DNA from: Natrinema soli
Lineage (GTDB): Archaea; Halobacteriota; Halobacteria; Halobacteriales; Natrialbaceae
Reading direction: 5' to 3'
Assembly (NCBI RefSeq): GCF_028618695.1
Contig: NZ_JAQIVI010000094.1
Coordinates: 1-32,407 of the forward strand
DNA: 32,407 nt
In this document: positions 7,528-14,946 of the stretch, in pieces
Position numbering within the stretch: position 1 is the stretch's first letter
How the letters are laid out: each line of letters starts with the position of its first letter
Position numbers and translations under genes: made by a program
The notes under the pieces: model-generated
Databases searched by the model: none
The model's input: the letters and a program-made list of their open reading frames with translations, nothing else
Told to the model about the DNA's origin: nothing

Positions 7528-7562
7528 CGTTGACGTTAGGCGTTGACGTTCCTTTACCTTTT
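7528..7562 (-). promoter_or_regulatory. vapBC promoter with directly repeated operator
   Basis: The 10-mer CGTTGACGTT occurs at 7528-7537 and 7541-7550 (13-base period), directly before the vapB start at 7523. On the minus strand an A-rich AAAAGGTAAAGG stretch (about 7551-7562) precedes it in the TATA position. Binding of VapB or VapBC at the repeats would overlap the transcription start. Confidence 0.5.
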
Positions 7563-7706
7563 GGTACCGAGTCTAAACTATGTCACAATTCGAAACAGAG
7601 TCCAGCTCCGTGAGCTGCTCCTGCGATCGTTACCATTGAGCGACTTCCCTCAACTCTGACTCATTGATCTCCTCCCCGTGCCTGAAAACGTGGATATGCG
7701 CTCGCA

Positions 7707-8141
7707 CTATCGTTGCTCAGCGTAGTCGAGAGTGCCCTCCCACGCGTCTGTCGCATCGTCAGCCTCTTCAGCGATCTCGTGGAGTGTCTCTAGTTCGTCG
7801 TCATCGGCGAATGCGTGTCGTCCATTTTCAGCGTGCAAGACTACCATCCGGTCGTCAGTTGGGTGACCTCCACTATCGGTAGGAACGTCGTCGACGGCAG
7901 TGGTCGCTGCGTACTCCGTGAAGACATCAACGGTTCTATCACTGTGAACCATCATCCACACATCACAGTATGGGAACACCAGATATGCTCCAAGGAGTGG
8001 CGTGTCTTCGCGGAAGAGGTTATTGAGCGCCTCACTACTGATCGTTCTCTCGAGCGGTGGAAGTTCCTCGGGATCTTCGCCAACCACCTCGGCTACAGTG
8101 AACACTACCTGAGTTGACAAACTAGCGTTACGTTGAGCCAT
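7707..8141 (-). CDS. HalOD1 (haloarchaeal output domain 1) protein
   Basis: 144 residues from ATG 8141; an in-frame TTG at 8150 is less likely. STQVVFTVAEVVGEDPEELPPL followed by ISSEALNNLF is the HalOD1 signature ('VV.aVA...g.dp.eL.pL...id.eaLd.lf'). A second part contains YCDVWMMVHSD, where the DNA or effector surface is unknown, then an acidic tail. HalOD1 proteins are haloarchaeal presumed signal-output proteins of unknown biochemistry, often fused to receiver domains. This one has no sensor domain. It has its own promoter-like palindrome at 8163-8176. Confidence 0.75.
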   Translation of the reverse strand: MAQRNASLSTQVVFTVAEVVGEDPEELPPLERTISSEALNNLFREDTPLLGAYLVFPYCDVWMMVHSDRTVDVFTEYAATTAVDDVPTDSGGHPTDDRMVVLHAENGRHAFADDDELETLHEIAEEADDATDAWEGTLDYAEQR

Positions 8142-8162
8142 CCTCAGCAATTACACGATCGG

Positions 8163-8176
8163 TGGTTAAATAACCA
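8163..8176 (-). promoter_or_regulatory. Palindromic TATA region of the HalOD1 gene
   Basis: TGGTTA AA TAACCA has perfect 6-bp arms, 22-35 bases upstream of the HalOD1 ATG on the minus strand. That is the position of a TATA element for a leaderless haloarchaeal transcript. The symmetry suggests that a dimeric regulator could bind here. Confidence 0.45.
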
Positions 8177-8284
8177 ACATGAGAACGCTACGCACTCGAC
8201 CCAGCCCATCAGTTGACGTCAGTCTTTGAAGGAGAAGAAGGCAGATTCGTAAGCAAACGTGTCTACAGGCGGAGCAGGCCGAGT

Positions 8285-8307
8285 GCCTCGGGGCTTGACC
8301 CCGAGGC
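8285..8307. other. Strong GC hairpin, possible IS200/IS605-type end
   Basis: GCCTCGGGG, loop CTTGA, CCCCGAGGC: nine perfect pairs. It lies downstream of the PhiH1-like gene (which ends at 8328 on the minus strand), so it may act as a transcription terminator hairpin. Similar GC hairpins are found at the ends of haloarchaeal IS200/IS605/IS1341 elements, so it could be a leftover right end; no TnpA or TnpB gene remains here. The choice between these is open. Confidence 0.4.
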
Positions 8308-8327
8308 GGTTCACCCAGAAACAACGG

Positions 8328-8624
8328 TCATTCACTGTCAGGCCCCAACGCTTCGAGATCGTCTGGTGAAATGTCACGGTTCAATACTTTCTCCCCTGTG
8401 TCAGTGATTGAGTAATATGGACCACCATCCTCGTCAATGTGCAATAATCCGCAGGATACAAGCAAATCTGTTCGTCTGCCAACATAATCTGGGGAATAAT
8501 CAATATTCCTGGCGATTGCACCGCGATTCAGCTCTAGCCCCAGAGGAGGTCCAACCACCTCCAAGATTGCAACATCCACCGGCCGAAGCCAAGAAACTCG
8601 ACTAAACACACTGCTGGCATTCAT
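8328..8624 (-). CDS. PhiH1-repressor-like winged-helix regulator
   Basis: 98 residues. RPVDVAILEVVG, LNRGAIARNIDYSPDYVGRRTDLLVSCGLL and PYYSITDTGEKVL give the helix-turn-helix plus wing of the PhiH1-repressor-like family common in haloarchaea ('D..IL..L.....t...IA.NI.yS..YV..R...L...GLl......YY.IT..G'). Such small proteins repress proviral or plasmid genes. Likely targets are its own promoter or the palindrome at 8806-8823 (inference). It is unlinked to any operon partner; the HalOD1 gene lies 186 bases downstream on the same strand. Confidence 0.8.
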   Translation of the reverse strand: MNASSVFSRVSWLRPVDVAILEVVGPPLGLELNRGAIARNIDYSPDYVGRRTDLLVSCGLLHIDEDGGPYYSITDTGEKVLNRDISPDDLEALGPDSE

Positions 8625-9114
8625 GCGCTGACGGTTTAACTGTCTGGTCTGTTAGAAATGTACGTGATATGGCGTGGTTGGGTGCGGAAATTGCCTCATA
8701 AAGGTTAAGAGGGTAGCCACTAACAGGCTATTTACCCACAAGAAAACGGCCAATGATACTCCCCTCAACAATGTATCGGTCGACGCGACTACAACGGGGT
8801 CAATCGTCTGACGAGCGTCAGACAATCCACAGAGAGCGTCGGAATTCACCGAAGGGATTAATAAGCCTACAGACCAGCGACTAGGGGAAAGACAGGACAA
8901 GACAACGCACAACACACCAGCGGCTCATCGCAGATAACCGCAAGAGAAGGAATTAGGACTACTTTCTCTTGGGTTGTCCGGTGATATAAGCTTTCCGCTT
9001 GAGTAGCGGTTGCGCTGTTCCGTACCATGGGACCAGCCCGCAATCTCGTCGGAGGAGCGTATGGTGTCGAGTAGACGTACTGCCCGATAACCGACCGCAG
9101 ACGATCCAAACACA
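8625..9114. other. 490-base intergenic region with palindrome and promoter-like sequences
   Basis: No credible gene was seen. The region contains a TTAAAC-type element for the minus-strand repressor (about 8635-8644), the perfect palindrome at 8806-8823, ATTAATAAG at about 8857, GATATAAGC at about 8983 (possible TATA for the rightward gene), and a short CCGC/GCGG hairpin near 8996-9010. It separates divergent genes and is a plausible control region. Confidence 0.5.
8806..8823. repeat. Perfect palindrome, candidate operator
   Basis: GTCTGACG AG CGTCAGAC: 8-bp arms with a 2-base spacer. It stands between the divergent winged-helix repressor (starting at 8624) and the coiled-coil gene (starting at 9115), the expected place for a dimeric repressor site. 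No second copy was seen nearby. Confidence 0.55.
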
Positions 9115-10047
9115 ATGTCAACGAAAACACCGACGGATGCACCGACCAACCACGAGCTAGCAAACGACCTTCGCGAACTCCGCGCTCGCGTTTCCACAGT
9201 CGAGACCGAGAACAAGGAACTCCGAAAAGCGAACAAGAAGAAAGACGAGCGGATCGACGAACTTGAGGACCGAGTTGAGGAACTCCAAAAGGCGAACAAG
9301 AAGAAAGACGAGCGGATCGACGAACTCGAGGGTCGAGTTGAGGAACTCGAGACCGACATCGACGATCTCGGAGACGAGCAAGACCGGAAACACGCGCGCT
9401 TCGATGCTGCGACTGACCTCAACGACAATCGGCTAAACGAGTTAATGGCTCGCGAACTCGAGAAAGGTGCGCACCTTCCCGAGGAAATCGTCATCGAGTT
9501 CGATCTCCCAATAAAGGAGGGACGACTCGAGAAAATCCAGAAGGACAATGGTACGTACTACCGCCTTCCCGAGAGCGAGGATCCATTGGCCCGCGGCGGA
9601 TCGACGAACCTCGCCCACGGCGATCTCCTTCCGATTCAGCAGCTCGCCCAGATGGACGGCGACATGCTCGACCGGACAGCCAAGACCAAGGGCGACTATC
9701 TTGCAGCGAAACTCTGGCAGGCTCGAGACAGCGAGGTCGACAACCCCTGGAAGAACGGATGCAAAGGCGTTCAAGAGTACATCGATGCCAGCGAGATGAA
9801 GCACTGGATCCGACGAGAACTCGGACGTGGGGCTGTTGACGACGCCTACGCGAAGAAACTCGTCAGTCGAACGATCGGGGCCATGAAGGACCTCACGAAA
9901 GATCGGATCGTGATTACCAAGACCAAGAGCGGTCGCAGTGGCGTGACCAGCAAAGAACGTCGTGTGAAGATCATGGACGAAGTCGAGATCCCTGGGGAGA
10001 CAACACAGAAAGACGATGCTGACGGGACATCTGACGTCCACGGGTGA
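9115..10047 (+). CDS. Coiled-coil protein with C-terminal basic, possibly DNA-binding domain
   Basis: 310 residues. Residues about 12-105 form a continuous coiled coil with heptads (ELRARV, ELEDRVEEL, ELETDI), including two near-identical 21-residue units beginning KANKKKDERIDEL. A globular region follows (about 115-285), including KEGRLEKIQKDNGTYYRLPE, a YLAAKLWQARDSE helix and KHWIRREL, then a K/R-rich stretch with SGRSGVTSKERRVKIMDEV. Proteins of this layout occur on haloarchaeal plasmids; the function is unknown to me. The helical, basic C-terminus suggests nucleic-acid binding with the coiled coil for oligomerisation. It precedes the transfer cluster on the same strand but is separated from it by a 311-base gap. 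Confidence 0.65.
   Translation: MSTKTPTDAPTNHELANDLRELRARVSTVETENKELRKANKKKDERIDELEDRVEELQKANKKKDERIDELEGRVEELETDIDDLGDEQDRKHARFDAATDLNDNRLNELMARELEKGAHLPEEIVIEFDLPIKEGRLEKIQKDNGTYYRLPESEDPLARGGSTNLAHGDLLPIQQLAQMDGDMLDRTAKTKGDYLAAKLWQARDSEVDNPWKNGCKGVQEYIDASEMKHWIRRELGRGAVDDAYAKKLVSRTIGAMKDLTKDRIVITKTKSGRSGVTSKERRVKIMDEVEIPGETTQKDDADGTSDVHG
9229..9354 (+). repeat. Two tandem 63-bp units encoding a coiled-coil duplication
   Basis: GCGAACAAGAAGAAAGACGA at 9229 recurs at 9292. Each 63-bp unit encodes 21 residues, three heptads, so expansion or contraction keeps both frame and heptad register. The near-identity of the DNA points to a recent duplication. Confidence 0.8.
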
Positions 10048-10358
10048 CCGTGTCCCCGACCCATCCAACCGGGCGTGAGCCCTCATCCATCAAACACGAG
10101 TGAAACAATACACACAGCACGCGGTTGTAAGCAACGTACCGCTACTAGCTCGTGTATCGCTCGATCGGTCCGTCGTCGGTCTAATCCAGGGACCGATCCG
10201 GAGGTGATTCGGTGGCCGTCATCTGTCCACGGAAGGGTCCGTTTGGAGGCTTCCCGTTGAGATCACGGTCCTCCTGTATCGCTCACTCACTCCATCAAAA
10301 TATCTATATATCTAGTTGGAAAATTATCACTCAAGTTGAAAGCGAGGATCGATATCGA
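10048..10358. other. 311-base intergenic region with a TATA-type promoter near its end
   Basis: No gene was recognised. The only clear signal is the AT-rich promoter stretch at about 10295-10330. Confidence 0.5.
10301..10313 (+). promoter_or_regulatory. TATA element of the HNH membrane gene
   Basis: TATCTATATATCT within an AT-rich island about 45-58 bases before the ATG at 10359. It predicts transcription starting near 10335-10340 with a short leader. Confidence 0.5.
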
Positions 10359-11024
10359 ATGAGCACACTCGAGAGACAGATCAACTCACGCTACGACGAT
10401 CCCGACACGTATTCGGGGGATCGTCCGCCAGACTGGGAAGCCCGTCGAAAGACGGTTTACCGACACGACGACTGGACATGTCAAGCGTGCGGTCGACAAA
10501 GCGGTCCGCATGCTGGTGACGAGGGGGTTCGGCTCCACGCCCACCATATCACTCCGCTGGCGGAGGGTGGCTCGAACCAGCTGTCGAATCTGGAAACGCT
10601 GTGTGAACCGTGTCACCAGAACGAGCACGACCACGATATTTTCACCGGTGACTGGGTCGGTGATGGCCCGCGCGTGTACACGGTTGGGCCACTGCGAGCG
10701 ACTGCACGCGGGATTTTTGCTGCGCTGGCAATCGCTCTGTGGGCCGTCCTCGTGGGTCGGGGAATTGCTCTCTCCGCAGGATATGCTCCGATGGCAATGG
10801 AGAGAGAGGCTGCCCTCCTGGTGGGAGCGACACTGCTGGGTAGTCTGGTGGTCGTCTCGAAACCACTCCTCGTCACGAGTGTACTGGGAATCGTGGCCGC
10901 TGTGATGACGGCGGCTGCCTGGACCGACTTTGGATTGAGCCCCGAATTCGGACTCATTGGGGCGATCGCGTGGCCGCCAGTCCTCCTCGGTGCATGGGCT
11001 ATTGCCTGTGACTACATTCAGTGA
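10359..11024 (+). CDS. HNH endonuclease domain with C-terminal transmembrane region
   Basis: 221 residues from ATG 10359. An in-frame upstream start at 10212 would translate promoter-like sequence and is rejected. The soluble N-terminal part has C41-x-x-C44, H62-H63 in LHAHHITPLAEGG, N77, C82-x-x-C85 and H86: a complete zinc-stabilised HNH (beta-beta-alpha metal) nuclease. About four hydrophobic segments follow (roughly residues 113-135, 150-168, 170-190, 200-217). HNH domains nick or cut DNA; anchoring one in the membrane just upstream of a secretion-type gene series suggests action on DNA at the cell envelope, such as processing, entry exclusion or defence (inference). Confidence 0.8.
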   Translation: MSTLERQINSRYDDPDTYSGDRPPDWEARRKTVYRHDDWTCQACGRQSGPHAGDEGVRLHAHHITPLAEGGSNQLSNLETLCEPCHQNEHDHDIFTGDWVGDGPRVYTVGPLRATARGIFAALAIALWAVLVGRGIALSAGYAPMAMEREAALLVGATLLGSLVVVSKPLLVTSVLGIVAAVMTAAAWTDFGLSPEFGLIGAIAWPPVLLGAWAIACDYIQ

Positions 11025-11057
11025 TCGTTCTACTTGTGTCCACACCCACATCTAGGA

Positions 11058-11069
11058 TTAAATATAAAT
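11058..11069 (+). promoter_or_regulatory. Probable promoter of the transfer gene cluster
   Basis: TTAAATATAAAT lies 24-35 bases before the ATG at 11093, the classical spacing for a leaderless haloarchaeal transcript. It is the strongest TATA-like element in the cluster and probably drives the long downstream operon. Confidence 0.65.
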
Positions 11070-11092
11070 GCTAGTAGCTAAGAGACCCGAGC

Positions 11093-11431
11093 ATGGCATA
11101 CAGAACGAAAGGAGCCACAGTCCTGACCGGCCTGTTTGCATTCATCGCAACAACCGGAGTTGCTGCTGCCCAGCAGAGCGAGATCAACAACTCGCTGTCG
11201 GAGATTGAAGCCTTCGTCGCAACGACACTCGGCCAGCTCGGCATCATCGTCTTTCTCGTTGGTGCCGCTGCCTGGTTCGTCTCCGGCAAACATGCCGACC
11301 GTGCCCAGTGGGGCTGGCGAGGCATGTGGGGCGGTGCGGGCATGATCATCCTCTCGGTCAGCTACAACGTGTTCGTGTCGCTCTTCGAAAACCTCGCCCC
11401 GGGAATGGTCATCCCCTGGATCGCCTTCTAA
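11093..11431 (+). CDS. VirB2/TrbC-like small membrane protein (candidate pilin)
   Basis: 112 residues. An N-terminal signal-like segment (TVLTGLFAFIATTGVAAAQQ, with an AAA cleavage-type site near residue 26) precedes a short polar stretch and two hydrophobic helices (about 46-64 and 78-98) separated by a basic loop SGKHADRAQWGWRG. This length and topology match VirB2/TrbC pilin precursors of type IV secretion systems. No residue-level family signature proves it, so the call rests on topology and on being first in a series containing VirB6-, VirB3-, VirB4- and VirD4-like genes. 64 bases separate it from the next gene. Confidence 0.6.
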   Translation: MAYRTKGATVLTGLFAFIATTGVAAAQQSEINNSLSEIEAFVATTLGQLGIIVFLVGAAAWFVSGKHADRAQWGWRGMWGGAGMIILSVSYNVFVSLFENLAPGMVIPWIAF

Positions 11432-11495
11432 GTAGCACAGCCAACAGAATCACGACTTCCCCCCTCAATCGACCCCCTTCACCCCACACCCACGA

Positions 11496-13328
11496 ATGGA
11501 TGGCCACCGATTGTCGCTTGGACTGCTGCTCGTTGTCACCCTGACACTGTCAATTAGCGGTGCAGCGACGATGTCCACCGCGGAGACAACGGCCAACGAC
11601 ACAGACGTCTTCATCTCCGATAAACCGGATCCCGAGGCTGGCTCAGTCCCACCGTTCGTGCTCCCAGAGCTCGAGGAAGTCGATGAAGAAGAGAATATCT
11701 CGGTAACAGAGCTGAGTCAAATACGCGATTTCCACCATTCGACGACCCAACCCCCGTATCAGGTCGGCCCGGATCAGCAGACACTACAAGAGTATCGTCT
11801 CGAGCAACTCGAGTCGATCGAACGCAACGAGTCGACGAGTCTCTGGTTCCCAGACTCGGAACGCTCGAACGGCACGCTCGTTGAAGACGCTCACGTAACG
11901 ATCCTTGGATCTGACGAAGGGACCCAGACCCGTCTCGAGTCGGAGGCGGATGCCCAAGACGACACCGAGAGTGAGCTGATGCTGGTTCCGGAGGATGGGA
12001 CGGTCTTCGCCTACGTCGATTACACGACTCGCATCCCGAAGGGGGGCTGTACCACGGCGAATGAGACGCGGACCTGTCTCAACGCCTCACTCATTGATCA
12101 AGAGGTCGACCGCACACTCGAGATCGGGACCCAGTCGTGGAGCGGCGATTCAGAGACGCCCCACGAGATCGACTACACGGGTGCGGATGCGAGCGAGCCG
12201 ACAACGATGGAGGTGGAGGCGACGATCACCTCGACGCTTGCACTCGAGGAGACCGTCTACGAACTCGAAGATGGTGGCTGGGTGGAGAACACGACCGATA
12301 CCGACACGCTGAACATCTCCCACACGGTCCAAGACGAAGCCCCCGTCTCCGTCACGACCAATCAGGAGCTTTCGATCGACCAGACGGTTGTCGAATCAAA
12401 CGGGAATATCGACCAGATCATCCTCGAGTTCAATGGGCCGGAGACGCTTCAAGACCGGCGACTCTGGAGCACAGCGACGTTCGCAGAAGACGCCGGAGAG
12501 ATCGAGAATATCTGGGGCGTCTACTCCCAGCGCCAGTACGAGACCGCCACGCGAGGCCACCCGCCAGAAGACAATCTGACGATTGCGCCGGATCACAACC
12601 TGTCCAACGAGACGGGATCAGCGCTGAACGAGACGCTTGAGCAACAGCCACTCGCGTCAGAGACCCACCAAGAGGCGTTCCCGAACGTCCTCGAGAAGCA
12701 ACTCGCCGCACAGCGAGAGAGCCCCACGCTTGAGGGGGAACCAACCAACCTCGCAAACCTACCAGAACTAGCTAGCTCGAACAGCTTCAGCGTCGCATCA
12801 GAGCCAGCACCACTCGATGAGGATGTCAATCTCTCTTCGGTCGAACCACGTGGACAGAATACGCTCATCATCGAGAACGCAGAGCAACCGGTCACAGAGG
12901 TTCGCGATATCCATGACGACCCGATTCCGGTGTCGACACAGACCGTCCAGGAGCGCAACGCCCAGCTCGAGACGGAGACCCTCAACGACACGCACGCACA
13001 GTTCCACCTGTTCGAGGAAGAGACCGGCGAGGCGCTTGGCAACGAGACACTCTGGCTCCATGGGGCTGCCCAGGGACAGGTGACGACCAACTCGGACGGA
13101 ACCGCAGTCGTCGAACGGAGTGACCTCTACGTGAGGGCGTCGTTCACGGGCGAGACCGATCCGGCGGAAGAGGTGTACTACAGTCCAGCTGAGGCCCAGG
13201 TCACGTTCCAGCCAGAGGCGTTCAACATCTACCAGCTACTGATGAGTTTTACTGGGGCGTTCGTCTCGATCATCGCATTTGTGATCTTGTACATTCCGTT
13301 CGCGTATCTGAGAAGTACAAACAAATGA
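11496..13328 (+). CDS. Large secreted, C-terminally membrane-anchored surface protein of the transfer cluster
   Basis: 610 residues: signal peptide (LLLVVTLTLSISGAATMS), about 550 acidic extracellular residues rich in D, E and T with many N-x-S/T sequons (NDTD, NISV, NGTL, NETR, NESTS, NTTD), and a C-terminal helix (about 580-605, LLMSFTGAFVSIIAFVILYI) followed by a basic RSTNK tail. This is type I membrane topology with a cytoplasmic anchor. Several segments look like beta-sandwich repeats (EATITSTLALEETVY, GQVTTNSDGTAVVERS). Probable N-glycosylation is established for haloarchaeal surface proteins. Candidate roles are a pore-external scaffold or mating-pair adhesin, inferred from position between the VirB2- and VirB6-like genes. 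Confidence 0.65.
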   Translation: MDGHRLSLGLLLVVTLTLSISGAATMSTAETTANDTDVFISDKPDPEAGSVPPFVLPELEEVDEEENISVTELSQIRDFHHSTTQPPYQVGPDQQTLQEYRLEQLESIERNESTSLWFPDSERSNGTLVEDAHVTILGSDEGTQTRLESEADAQDDTESELMLVPEDGTVFAYVDYTTRIPKGGCTTANETRTCLNASLIDQEVDRTLEIGTQSWSGDSETPHEIDYTGADASEPTTMEVEATITSTLALEETVYELEDGGWVENTTDTDTLNISHTVQDEAPVSVTTNQELSIDQTVVESNGNIDQIILEFNGPETLQDRRLWSTATFAEDAGEIENIWGVYSQRQYETATRGHPPEDNLTIAPDHNLSNETGSALNETLEQQPLASETHQEAFPNVLEKQLAAQRESPTLEGEPTNLANLPELASSNSFSVASEPAPLDEDVNLSSVEPRGQNTLIIENAEQPVTEVRDIHDDPIPVSTQTVQERNAQLETETLNDTHAQFHLFEEETGEALGNETLWLHGAAQGQVTTNSDGTAVVERSDLYVRASFTGETDPAEEVYYSPAEAQVTFQPEAFNIYQLLMSFTGAFVSIIAFVILYIPFAYLRSTNK

Positions 13329-13416
13329 CTGTTCGAACTCGATCCAGCACAGTGTGGGTGCACACCCACTCCACCGCTTCCGCGCTGACAACTATAACAG
13401 AGACCGCATCCAACCC

Positions 13417-14946
13417 ATGACCGGATTCAGATTGCCCGTTTCGATCACAAGCATCACAGAAAGCGTTGACCCCACGATACTGGTGTTAGCCCAGAAGAGC
13501 AGTGCCTTCCTTCCAGTTGACGGCATCCCCCTCACCGTCGCGTTTATCTCCGGCTGGGTCTCCGACTTTTTCACCTACATCCTGTCCGGAATTATTGGGT
13601 TCATCAGTAGCCTCATTGCGAACGGCATTCGTTCGTTCATCATCTTTGACAGCCCCTATAATGATCCGACGATGCAGGGAGCCTTCCAGCACAATCTGGA
13701 TATCTTCCCTCAACTGCTGGTGATCGTCTTCATGGCTGGGATTGCTTCCAAGCCGTTCGCCGATCGACGTGAGGTGACGAATTTCATGCTGGTCTGGAAA
13801 ACGTTGAAGGTGATCATCTTCGTGGCCGTTGCCCGCCAGATCATGCACTTTAGTCTTCTTTTGACGAATGCGATCATTCTGCATGTCTACGCCGATGATT
13901 ATGGCGCTGCGTTCGGCCCCAAGATTCTCGAGGCTGGATTCGGCGGGGCAGCCGCACTGAGCGCTGGTGCCATCATCGGTGGGATCATCATCAGTTTAGT
14001 CTCCGTCGCGGGTATCTTGCTCGCCCTCGGGGTCTTTGTGTTTCGAGAGTTCTTGTTCCACGCGACGTTTATTTTGCTCCCGATTCTGGGGGCCATGTTG
14101 TACCTGGATTTCGGTCCACTTCGCCACAGCTCGGCGATCGCGAAAACGCTCTTGCGGGCGACAGCGTACATGCTGCTCGCAGGAATCGTGATGGCCGGGC
14201 TGTTGCAGACAGGTGCGGCAGCCGTCGGGGCGTATTCGGATGTCGCTGTCCAGGGCGAGCAAGCAACTGAGGCAGAGTTTGGCGAACTTATCGAAGCAAT
14301 GCTCTTCTGGCTGATCGGGCTGGTCGCCCCCGCGGCCGTCGGGCTGAAAGCAGCCATGATGGCGGGGATGTCACCGAGAGGTCTCGGTCGAAGTGCAAAA
14401 AGCAGCTCGAAGTCGCAAGCTCAGAGCTCTTCATCGACCCAGTCGGGTGGGAAATCGAGACGTACTGCACTGATGGAGCAGGCGAGGTACGGAGGAGCGA
14501 GAGGGGCCAGATGGGGCGACAGTCTGACGGGTGGAAGGGGGAGCAGTGCTGCCAGCAGCGTGGGATCACGCGTAGGCCAAACGAAAGCAGCAGTTGGGAG
14601 TGCAGCCGCGTCGAAAACACCTGATGTCCTTGCCAACGCCGGAAAAAAGGGGGGCTCTGGTCTGAAAAGAGGTGGGAAGCGCGCAGCTTCAGACGCAAAA
14701 GCTGGCGTCTCCTACGGACCTCGAAACTTTCACAAATCACCGACCGAGTGGGCGGCGGCCGGATTGGAACGATATCGGGAAAACCCCGTTATCGACACGT
14801 CGACAACCACACAGTCGTCCAGCGGCGAGGCAGTCGATGCCAGTACCAACGCTGCCGACACATCACCAGACACGGGGTCCAATCAGCAGACATTGGACGA
14901 CTGGAGAGCGAGTCTACCAACCAATAATAATAAGGAAGATGGATAG
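13417..14946 (+). CDS. VirB6/TrbL-like polytopic membrane protein
   Basis: 509 residues from ATG 13417 (MTGFRLPV); an earlier in-frame start at 13354 lacks support. Hydrophobic segments occur around residues 35-75, 100-120, 130-165, 180-235, 250-275 and 295-330, giving at least six to seven helices. The C-terminal third (from about 335) is soluble, basic and S/G/K-rich (SAKSSSKSQAQSSSSTQSGG), probably cytoplasmic and disordered. A long polytopic core with a low-complexity cytoplasmic tail is the VirB6/TrbL inner-membrane channel architecture. The next gene starts inside its last codons (8-base overlap). Confidence 0.65.
   Translation: MTGFRLPVSITSITESVDPTILVLAQKSSAFLPVDGIPLTVAFISGWVSDFFTYILSGIIGFISSLIANGIRSFIIFDSPYNDPTMQGAFQHNLDIFPQLLVIVFMAGIASKPFADRREVTNFMLVWKTLKVIIFVAVARQIMHFSLLLTNAIILHVYADDYGAAFGPKILEAGFGGAAALSAGAIIGGIIISLVSVAGILLALGVFVFREFLFHATFILLPILGAMLYLDFGPLRHSSAIAKTLLRATAYMLLAGIVMAGLLQTGAAAVGAYSDVAVQGEQATEAEFGELIEAMLFWLIGLVAPAAVGLKAAMMAGMSPRGLGRSAKSSSKSQAQSSSSTQSGGKSRRTALMEQARYGGARGARWGDSLTGGRGSSAASSVGSRVGQTKAAVGSAAASKTPDVLANAGKKGGSGLKRGGKRAASDAKAGVSYGPRNFHKSPTEWAAAGLERYRENPVIDTSTTTQSSSGEAVDASTNAADTSPDTGSNQQTLDDWRASLPTNNNKEDG

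Noticed and set aside
8213..8407. 64-codon plus-strand ORF across the hairpin, thought of as a TnpB C-terminal remnant
   Set aside because: There is some resemblance to haloarchaeal TnpB tails (SKRV..., then the hairpin), but too little sequence to claim; kept only as a note on the hairpin.
9442..10086. 214-codon minus-strand open frame
   Set aside because: Antisense to the coiled-coil gene; no start context or recognisable domain.
10212..10358. Upstream start for the HNH protein
   Set aside because: It would translate through the TATA-type region and yields a cysteine/serine-rich segment unlike the rest of the protein.
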